The position numbers were made by a program, and so were the translations under genes. A stretch of 64,000 bases of DNA from a virus. Location of the stretch: positions 1 through 64,000 of the IMG/VR virus record IMGVR_UViG_3300033993_003332; one strand, 5' to 3'. Below, piece by piece: positions 44,527 to 55,500 of this stretch; position 1 is the first letter of the stretch; the number at the start of each line of letters is the position of its first letter. The notes under the pieces are model-generated. The model made no database searches. It was not told where the DNA came from and was given only the letters and a program-made list of their open reading frames with translations.

Positions 44527-46506
44527 CTAATGATCTCTATAACTTTGTCCTATATTACATTGTTGGTATACCCAACTGATACTACGAGAATATCGTCCAG
44601 AATTTGGGTTCCAATTTTCATTATCACTGGATATATACACCAAACCTAAAGTTTGTAATGGCTCATTAAATAATGGACTAGAAGAATACGGCCTATGAGC
44701 CTCAATAACTTGCTCAATAGCCTTAAATAAATAGTTATTATAATGTAATGGACATTTTGGATTATTCAATGATATCTCATCAACTGATGATGCCGGAGGT
44801 ATGGCTATTTCTATATTAATTGTCTTTTTGGGGGTAGTTCTTCCGGTTCTTTGTATAATTGGTCCTAATGCTCTGCCAATAACAAAAGTTTCTGCTGTAC
44901 TATCCACAGGATTATCGTATGATACGGTAATATTTTCACTAATAACACCAGGAATCAATAGTTGTTTATTATTAAACTCATAACTATAATTAATTGTGCC
45001 TTTTTTTGGATCAAAAGATTCACTAGTAGACACAGGAACAGCACTCAATAAATTTTCTGTACTAAATATAGGATTATTTGGTAATGATGGCGGGTCGGTA
45101 ACATAAGCTGGAATATAAGGAACTTTTCTATCGGAACTATTTATTCCAAGACTAGCTCTTCTATATAGATAAGGCTTAATATGATTTGTCCATGCGTTTA
45201 ACGCATTTTCTATTTTTGTACTTTTAATATTTTGGCTAGGTGGATATTGAGGTGGTATTGGAAAAGCGGATGAGGCCGTGTCTGTGCTATTATAGGCTTG
45301 TGTATTAGTTTTATCCAACATATTATTCGCATAAGATAAATCCAATTTTGCATCTATAAGCCCATCATTGCCTATGCCTGTTGGAAGAACGCCACTTTCA
45401 TGTTCCATTATATCTTGGTTTACGATAGCTAATCCTTCTATATTACCAGCAACTCTTACTGTTTTAACATAATCTTCTCCAGTTGAACATTCTATAGTAT
45501 ATGTTTCAGTATATGGGATACCGCTAGGCATAGCTAACCATGTATCATTAGCTTCATACGTTCCATTAAAAATATCCATATTTATTGTTCTGTTATGATT
45601 AAAAGCAAATAAATTTTGCTCAAATGGTATTTTTATATATGGCGAGCTATTTGTTGTGCTTCCACTAAATGTATTTTTTGACATTTTTTCTACCCAAGCT
45701 TTGGCGAGAACATACGGCTTGGTATTTTCGTCAAGCAAACCAGTAGCACAAATTTGATTTTTAGGGGGCAGTATACCTTTTGCAGATAATCTTCTTGTGA
45801 TTCTAAATTGTGGAATATTAACAATATTTAGTCCATTTGATAATGGCAATCCTAGATTAATAGGATTATTATCATTAAATAAACCAAGATTAGGATTATG
45901 AAACTCTGGCCTCATTGATGGAGAAAAAGAAACATTGGTATATGATACATCATCCAGTGGCTCAACACTCCAACTATCAGACCTATCCGTTACATATTTT
46001 TCTATAACATTATTTGGATCTTCTATTAGACTAGAATTTGTTTCTAGAGCTATAGTATAGTCTGCGCTTTGAACCCAATTATCGGCCGTATTACTAAATG
46101 ACATATCCCTGACAGATAATCCACTAATTTCATAAAGTATATTATCTTCACATTTAAATTTTAATGTTCCATATGGACAACTAGTAAATAGTTGTTTTAA
46201 TCCACTAACTCCGGCTATGATTCCACTAAATCCTGGAAATGCTTTATCAACATCAACATTAGAAATATTACCTTCAGGAAATCTAAAAATTTTACCATTA
46301 AGATTTATGGATGTGACAAGAGTTTCTGGTAAATTATTATTATTAGCATTTATACTATAGCTGATATCAACAACTGGTACAGGTCCGGTGATGCTATGGA
46401 TTGGTATATTGTTATATTCTATAATAATTTTAGGATTATTATTAATAGATTGTATCTGATTTAATTCTTCAGAATTTATTCCATTTATATTTAATTGATT
46501 AAACAT
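44527..46506 (-). CDS. structural protein of unknown family
   Basis: A 659-residue protein starting MFNQLNINGINSEELNQ. The first 170 residues have strand patterns with PVPVVDISYSINANN and FPGFSGIIAGVSGL; the rest is beta-rich with Pro/Asn loops. It may be a tail tube- or baseplate-associated protein because it lies between the hub-like protein and the giant adhesin, with short gaps of 11 to 15 bases. No known family was recognised. The middle contains ATGLLDENTKPYVLAKAWVEK, a helical stretch that could mark a domain border. Confidence 0.55.
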   Translation of the reverse strand: MFNQLNINGINSEELNQIQSINNNPKIIIEYNNIPIHSITGPVPVVDISYSINANNNNLPETLVTSINLNGKIFRFPEGNISNVDVDKAFPGFSGIIAGVSGLKQLFTSCPYGTLKFKCEDNILYEISGLSVRDMSFSNTADNWVQSADYTIALETNSSLIEDPNNVIEKYVTDRSDSWSVEPLDDVSYTNVSFSPSMRPEFHNPNLGLFNDNNPINLGLPLSNGLNIVNIPQFRITRRLSAKGILPPKNQICATGLLDENTKPYVLAKAWVEKMSKNTFSGSTTNSSPYIKIPFEQNLFAFNHNRTINMDIFNGTYEANDTWLAMPSGIPYTETYTIECSTGEDYVKTVRVAGNIEGLAIVNQDIMEHESGVLPTGIGNDGLIDAKLDLSYANNMLDKTNTQAYNSTDTASSAFPIPPQYPPSQNIKSTKIENALNAWTNHIKPYLYRRASLGINSSDRKVPYIPAYVTDPPSLPNNPIFSTENLLSAVPVSTSESFDPKKGTINYSYEFNNKQLLIPGVISENITVSYDNPVDSTAETFVIGRALGPIIQRTGRTTPKKTINIEIAIPPASSVDEISLNNPKCPLHYNNYLFKAIEQVIEAHRPYSSSPLFNEPLQTLGLVYISSDNENWNPNSGRYSRSISWVYQQCNIGQSYRDH

Positions 46507-46521
46507 AAAATATGTCCATTA

Positions 46522-49500
46522 TTAAATTGTTGGTACGCAAGTAGTACTTATATATGTACCTTGTACAGCTGGGTGGCACGGATATATCAATTCATTTGGT
46601 TGAGAGCACGAATATCCTTGGTTACAAACACTTTGATATAAGACCCATCTATATGCAGTATAAGGAGATGGAAGAGATTCTAAAACAACAGCTACTTCAG
46701 AATCATTAGTGCTTGATAATCCCCCATAAACATCACAATAATAGTAACATTCCCCAGCATTCACGGGTGGAGGTGGGGGTGGTGGCGGAGGCGGCGGCGG
46801 AGGCGACGATGGCTCATTACATCTACTACAATACGATCCACTAGGACCATATACATATAATTCTACAACATGTGTTACATTAGCCCTTAATGGAGTTAAG
46901 GCACAATTAGGAGCACAATTACCACAATCATTATAGTGGCAAGTCATATGAGTAATTGTAACAGAGGAGCTTAATGGTAAAGAACTACTGGAGGCGGTGT
47001 TTAGTGAATCTTTAGGTAATTGACCTGTCCACGTTACAGCCACCGGGCCTGAACCACATCCAGCATCTTGATAGTATATTTGGTTAAGAGGTTTGATAAA
47101 TAATATAGCATTTTGATTGCTTTGTAATATACCTTTTAGCGAAACTGTTATAGATCCATTTGCATTAGTTACACAATTAAATATACTCAATGGTCCTGTT
47201 GCCAATCCTCTTGTTGGGGTCGGAGTTGGAGCAGGAGTTCTTGTCGGTGTTACAGGATTAGATGATCCGCATGGTCCTGCTAGTACTATACCATTTCCAG
47301 AACTATATCGAGGTATATATAATGAGCCAGTAGTCTGATCGACATCTAAATGTCCAAGATATTGAGGACCTATTTTGTTAATAATAGATCTGTTCTGCTT
47401 AGTTTCTAAATTAACGCCAACAACATAATTATCCGTTAAATTATTATTATAGGTTATATAATATCCTACTTTATTATTTTTATCTATCTTTAAGAAATTT
47501 TCCACGTTATAAGAGGATCCAAGAAGATCGTTAACTATAGATATGGTACTTAGTAAAGATGGATTTTGTTGATAATACGAAGTTGATTGATTTAATTCAT
47601 AAATTCTAATAGAGCTTTGTGATCCGGCCTGTCTAGCATCAAATGAATATAATTTATTATTAAATATATATGGAGTAACTGATATCGATCCAGGAGAAAA
47701 ATTATTTATGGTCGTAACTGCGTATGTCGAACCATCTATTATAAACAATGTATGCTCAGGAGAGGCTCCAACATGATTACTAACTACTACATAAATCTTA
47801 TTATTATTTTCATCAACAGATACATTTCCATTGCCAAAAAGTTTATTTAACGAAATTGATGTTTCTATAGTATCTGTTGAGCAATTTATAGCTGTTAGGA
47901 TTGCATTACTATTAGAATCATATCTCATAATAAAAATTTTATTAGTCACACTATTTATTGCTAAGGCTGATGGATGTATTTTGCTTTGCAAAGATATGGT
48001 ATTAACTAATGAATCTGTTGATCCATTTATTACCAGTACAGAGCCATTATTAGGTGTTCCATAATTTATAAGATAAAGTTTATTTAAAGACTCATTAATT
48101 ATTAAATTACCGAATTCAGCGCCTGCTGGTCCAGATATCGAGGATGTTATACTTTTAGTTATACTATTTACAACTCTAATTCTATCACTAATTACATCAA
48201 CAAGATATAATTTTTTACTACTATTATTAAAGTAACAGCCATAAGCTTCTGTGGTTGGAAATAATACCTCTGTAGAATGAGTACATTGTGTTAAAGGTAA
48301 TGGTGACGAAGATGGTGTTCTCGTCGGAGTTCTTGTTGGGGTAACAGACGGAACAACAGCGGCCACGGTTGATGTTGGAGTGACCGTTATTTGAGGAGTT
48401 CTAGTTAATGTTATGCTTGGTGTTGGTGTGGGTGTTGGAACAACACATTCATAACCAGAACATCTTAGTGCTACTCTACCAGCATTATTGTATACAGTAT
48501 CTACGACCCGTGTTCCTGCATTATTAATTTGCATAGTTTGAAATATATTCGCGCTACGAATATTATCGCTTAGTTTTTCTTTATATATCCAATTATTATT
48601 TACATATTCATATATTATTATTCTTTCATTGATAATACTTATAGGATCTTTATGCATAATTGCTAAAATATTATTAGTTTCAGAAATTGCTGCTCTACCA
48701 TCCTCATTTGTAGCAAAAATAGATGTGATGGGAGATCCCTTTAGGGTCCATTGATTATTTATTAGAGTATAAACTTCTACTCTACTTCGTCCGCTAGCCA
48801 CGAATGTATCATTACTTTTTGCGTCAATATACCATAGTATATTACCAGCTGATGGAGAAAAAGATGTACTTATTGTTGCCGATTTAACCCATGCATTATT
48901 AATCCAATCATAAACTCTTACTATACCAGTAGTAATACCAATAAATAATCTACTACCATCAGGACTTAATTTAATATTCGGATAATATCCTACTAAATCA
49001 GTAGAATTTTCGCCAAATATTGAGAATCCTTTTTGTGTCCATGTTCCATTAATAAATTCGTATACTTTAATTTTACCAGCTGTTGCTTGTTCGGCCCCGG
49101 TGGAGCCAACATAGTCTGGACTACCAATAGCAATAGTATTACCGTCACTGCTCATACTTACAATAGAACCTAGACCCTCCCCAGTATTTATTCCTAATAT
49201 ATCTGAACCTTTTTTAGACCAAGATGTACCATTCCACATATATACAGTAACTTTTCCTTTATATTGTCCAACAGTAGAATATATACTTGTTGAATGTCTT
49301 GGTGTTCCTATCGCTACTGTGGTACCAGCAGTATCTGTATCTATAGAATCATTACCGCTAAATGCAGTAACAATCTCGGCATTATCTAATGTTATCCTAC
49401 TAGCTCTTTCGATCCAGGCTGTATTGTTCCAATCATATACTACTACCGTATTAACAAATAATCCAGCTATTGTGGATCCGTTTCTACTTAAAGAATATGT

Positions 49501-52500
49501 TACTAATCCACGATTACTAAGTTGTGGTTCCAATAGTTCTCCTAATTGTTTGTAAGAGCATACGGGCAACATAGTTGGTGTTGGAGTAACTCTGGGGGTA
49601 GATGTAGGAACAGGAGTTCGTGTTGGGGTAGGTGATGGCGTTGGAGACGGTACTGCTTGACCTATCGGTAATACGCACACACAATCAATCGCTGCTCCAA
49701 AGCAACCACAATTAGCGCATGTGCTTTCAAATCTGATTGTTGTTGTTGTGCTTGAAGCGGTAAAATCTATTATTTCTGCGATCCATCCCATGCTTTCGTA
49801 TGATTCAAATGTTGTATTGCTAGGATCAAAAGAGAAATTATATTCTTCAGCATAGGTGCCTGTGATAACAACCTTAAATGTTCTTATAACATTAATATTT
49901 CCATAATTATTACCAGATTTTTTAAATGATAGTCTATAAACACCATTTACAATCGTTGGTATATTTTGTTCAATATAACCAGGACTACAAGAATTTAAAT
50001 CAACCCATACTTTAATTGGTTGATTTGTCCCATAGAAGTGCAACGAATGAACATCAACATTATTGGTTACCCAATTAGCTGCTGTTCCTAAATTCATTGA
50101 TGGTACACTAATCTCGAAATCACCATTAACAACCAAATTATTAGCACAAGATGGACAATCAGGAACCACCGGTATAGTAATTGGTGGAGGACAAACAAAG
50201 TTAGTATCGATTTCTTGACCACGTCCAGATGATGTTGCACTAGACGGATCTGGTAAATTATTGGATTTGGTGGCATATGTAAAATATGCAGCATTAGCGG
50301 ATCCGCCAGAATAGTATGCCGCTTTATACCATTCATTTTCAGTAGGAATAGCATATTTTGCTGCCGGATTTCTTGTTATCGATGACTGACTCATGTCATA
50401 CGCGCCATTTTCTGTGATTCCATAGTCATTAGAGTCTTTAGAATCTATTTTTCCATTACTAAGCCAATTACAATATCTAGCTAAATCAAACCATGTTATA
50501 TAATTTACTGGTTTATCTCCCATATTTAATTTTGTTGTATAATAATATAAAGAATCTTTTTCGGTGCGTAATATACCTCCTCTAGGATCGTTGCTCATAG
50601 CTTCTTTATATAGATTATATCTATCATAAACACTAGCAACAGAATTTAAAAATTGTGCATATTCACAATTGGTTAATAGATATTTTTTGATTGCGTATCT
50701 ATAAACGACAGAGCCGTATCCATTAGTATCAGCAACATTATTAACATCATCAATTAATGCATAATTAATAAGATCTAACGATCTAGTATCTCTAACTATT
50801 ATTCGTCCACCAATAGTAGCATTAGCTGATATTGGAGACTGTGGACTTCTATAGCCTGATCCAAGTTCTAGACTATTGGATATCCATGATCCTCCTCTAA
50901 CAATTCTACTACTACTAACCTGACCCTCTGTCCATTCATTTAAATTACCAGTTTGATCATACGTTCCATAAAAACTACTACTACCATTTGTTCCGACAGT
51001 TGTTACATTACCTGTCTGATCGTTCCACACAGCAACAGAACCATAATTAGCAGTTGATACCAAATTGAAACTTGCTGGCGAAGCTGGCTCATTAAATGAT
51101 TCATTACAAGAAATACATTGTTTTGTTGGATAATGTAATTTGTAAAAAATCTCGTATTCATGACATACTATTAAATTATTAAGCTGAATTTGCATAACAT
51201 CAGTAGTTAATAATGTACAGTTTTCTCTATTAGCAGAACTCCAACAATCTTTAATATCTTGATACGATGAAGGAGATGTTTGTATTCTATAATTAATATT
51301 TAATCTATTATTTCCTTTTTGTGGCTTTAGATAATTTTGCTGTATAATATTATCCGATGTTAAGGTTTTAAATGATAAATTTTGTGCAGAAGATCCTGAT
51401 ACTTGTAAACAGCTTTGAGCAACTTGATTTGTAGCAGCAGCGTATATCCAATCGAGCCATCTTTCTGACGAGCAATTAAATTCTACAAACTGATATTGTA
51501 AAGTTTCTACAATATATTCTATAAACTCATTAATCCCCGGTTCTATATCGGCCCTATTCATTGAACCGCTTACGTCTACAAATATTAAAATTCTAATTGG
51601 GGTCTCTTGATCTGTTTGTTCAATAATCGGTAAGAAGTGAGTTTCGAATTGTGTTAAAATATCGTTATAAGTTGTTGGTCTACTTACTTTAACCACCCTG
51701 TCTGTTCCAAAAGGAAGTTTAGGAACAGCATTAGATGGATATATCCATTGTGTACTATCTGCTGGAGCTAATACTATAAATCTTTCAGCATCTACAGCTC
51801 CATTTTCTATTAGAGATGTAACATTATTGGTATCTTCGACCCAGTCTTTTCCTATAGTACCTAGGAGTCCAACATAGTCCGGATTTGCTTCGTCAATAAA
51901 TATCATGATAAAATCTGTTGGTAAAATAACAGCTGGTGGTATGTATATACCAGTTACTTCTGGTCCAATAAATTCGCAATGTTTAGTTAATGTTACTACT
52001 CTAAAATCATAATATTCTCCTAATTCTAATCCTGTTATAGATGTCGATGCTGTATCTAATATAAAAGCGTCTCTAATCCATGATGATGAACTAGTTTTAT
52101 ACTCTATAACATATCCTTCTATATCTGGATACTGTGGTATTTGATCTTCCCAGCTCAACGATACAATATTATCACTAACCTCGTAATTAGTAATTATTGA
52201 TGATGCTACAGTAGTAGCGCCACACTCAACAAAGTCCGGACACTCCAAAATAAATGATTCGGTTCTTGATACTCCACTAGTTTTATCTTTTATGATAGTT
52301 TCCAGTATAAATTGTTTTAACTCAACATTTTTAGTAATGCCAACAAAAGCATTTTGTCTAGTATTAGATGCTTTAAAAGTAAAAAATTCTTTATCTAAAT
52401 ATGCTCTATTACTAAAATCTGCATCTAAGCATTTATCTGGTGACGGAGTAGGAGTTGGTGTGGGGGTGACGCTGGGCGTTGGTCCAAATACTGGTAATGT

Positions 52501-55500
52501 TGGTGGCGGGGTTGTGGGAGGAGAAACTAAATTGCAATCATAGTCTGTAAATTGTACTTTTCCATCCGGCTTGCCATTACCAAAACCATCTGCTTCTACG
52601 CACTGAAATAAATTAGAGAAAGATCTATCTGGTAAATCAGATTGTGTGGGCCATCTCCAATATCCAGCATTGGTACCTCCTCCTTTATAGTATGCTGCTT
52701 TATACCATTCACTATAGCTTGGTAAAAAATATTTAGCATTAGCGTTTCTAACAATAGGTTGGTCAAAATTTTCTGCTGTTGTTCTGCCATTAAGTGTATA
52801 CGCGCCATCTTCTGTTGTTGTATTGTCTTGGCTACCATTAGGCTTTCCATTGTGTAACCAATTACAAAATCTAGCGGCAGAAAACCAGTTAACAAATACA
52901 ACTGGTTTATTATTCATAGGCTGCGGTCTATTGTTTGCAGAAGTTGTTTTTGAACTATATGTATAATTACCAGACGTTCCACTTCTAACAATACCTCCTT
53001 TGGTATTGCTTATCATATTAGTATCGTATAATTTATAGATATCTGTTTTTGCTACAGCATTAAGAAATTCTACATATTGACAATTCGTTACTTCGTACTG
53101 ACCAATTTTATATTCATAAGATACAGCCCCTACAGGATCTGTGGTAAAAATTGGATTATTAGGATTACCAGCATCTCCAACAGTAACAAAATATGGTAAA
53201 TTATTAGGATTAGTTAAACTCGCTATTCTAAATCCATGACTAGCTACTTTTAGTGTCGGATCTTTAGCATGATAGGATGTTTTTGTGTAATCAAGCTCAT
53301 TATCTGGACTATCAAATCCTCCACCCAGACACCATCTTCTCGTTACTTTACGACCACCCACTACCGAAACATGATGTTCTTCTGTCCATTCTTCAGCGTT
53401 CCCACCCTGATCATATGTACCATATGCGCTAGGTCCACCATTAGAGCCAACTGTAGTAACATTACCATTGTCAATCCAAATTGGGCCTTTGGCACATAAT
53501 TTTAGATTTGCACTATTAGGACCGGGAGGAAAAGTTAAAGAATATACACTATAAATACCTAAACTATTAACAGCTCGACATGTGATATATAAAATTCTTG
53601 GAGTTAATTCGTAGTAAAAAATATTAACAGGATCGACAGCATCAAAATCTATGGTGTCTTGTACAGTATCGTTGAGTAGATTGATTACAGACAAGGAATT
53701 TGAGTCTGTATTACACACATATAATTTTTTAGCAAAATTAATCAATGCCATAGACGTTGGCGATGATCCAACAGCGATTGTTTTTTCTATGGTTCTTGTT
53801 GTTAGATTAAGAACACTAATATTATTACTAAGATAATTTGTAATATATCCTTTATCATTTAATGCTACAAATGACCATGGTCTTAAACCACTAGAATTAA
53901 TATTGCTAATAACACTATCGTTAACCGGATCTATGATACTAATAGAATTAGATTCTGTATTACAAACATAAATTAAATTATTGTGAAGATACAGGGATCT
54001 CGGACCATTCTGTACTGTTATTGATGTTATAAATTGATATGTTGTGGCATTAAAAATATTGATAGTAGAATTGGGCGAACTTACTGTGCCAGTATTAGTA
54101 ACATAAATTTTATTATTTAGATATAGCAAGCTAGCAGGACTGGTACCGACATTCAATATAGTTTGTATAACAGTGTTATTAGTAGCATTTATAATACTTA
54201 TACTATTATCATCAGAATTAATAACATAAATTCTATTATCTATAGAATTACTAATAATATCAGTTGGGTTATTGCCAACAGATACGGTGCTAAGTTGTGT
54301 TTTTGTTGCGAGATCAACAATACTAATAGTGTCGCTGTCACTATTTGTAACATAAGCTCTTGTTCCAAATAGAAAAGTGGCGCTGTTAGGATTTGATTGA
54401 ACTGTAACTAACTCCAAATCTTTTATTGGAGGTAATAGAGGAGGTGGCGGTGGTGGAGGCGGTGGAGGAGGTGGTGGCGGTGGAGGAGGTGGTGGCGGTG
54501 GAGGAGGAGGCGGAGGTGGCGGAGGAGGAGGTGGAGGAGGGGGTGGTGGACTAGCTATCAAAATACTAGCAGCTCCGGTAACATCTAGTCTGCCACCAGT
54601 ACTAATCGGGGCAGCGCCATTGGTAGCAAAAGCTGGGGTTGGTATTGCGCTAAAAAGAATAGCGTTTTTAATTTGTGCGGCAGATACGTTTGGAAAAATA
54701 CTTGCCAATAACGCAACAGCTCCGGCAACATGGGGACAGGCCATACTAGTTCCACTAATAGAAAAATAGTCACCATTCTTCCATGTGCTTAGTATGCCAC
54801 CTTCTTCAGTCTGGTCTCCTCCTGGTGCTGCTATATCAACATTAGCTAAGCCATAATTAGAAAATATACTCCTAGCCCCAGTAATAGTCATGCTTGCTAC
54901 AGATATAATACCATCTGTTCCGCTTGGATCGTTCCATGTATAAGAGGATGGATATTTTGGTAATGAATCATTATTTGTTCCATTATTAGCAGCAGCACAT
55001 ACGCTAATTATACCTTGAGCATAAGCGGCTTTCATAGCATCTAATTGAGATTGAGAAAATGATCCGCCGGCATAACTATGATTAATTACAACAATATTTC
55101 TGCCTTTTGGATCATTATTTTTAAATAATTGTTTTAATGATGTTGTATAATTTACAGCTAGTATAATTTTAGCCAAACTGCTTGTAAGTTCAAGACTACT
55201 ACATGGTGGTGGTTTGTCACTTCTACAAGAGAATATTTTTCCATTCAATAGACTAACTCTTTTACAAACTCCTGTCACTCCCAAATTATTGTCACCAAAA
55301 GCTCCTATTGTACCAGCAACATGGGTTCCATGACCATTATAATCATTATATCCTTCGTTATTGGTGCTAAAATCTCCTTCTAGATTATTATTAGAATCAT
55401 ATGTGAATCTAAGATTACCAGCTAAATCTGCATGAGTAATCATATTATTTAATAATATGCCAGTATCTATAACCACAGCATAAACATCATGAGTTCCTAT

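Noticed and set aside
50190-53515. True sulfatase-modifying enzyme activity
   Set aside because: The conserved active-site Cys pair is missing, and no sulfatase is encoded in the window.
54439-54560. Glycine-rich protein encoded on the plus strand opposite the polyproline tract
   Set aside because: The frames opposite are by-products of the C-rich codons; there is no ribosome-binding site and the minus-strand gene continues through the whole region.
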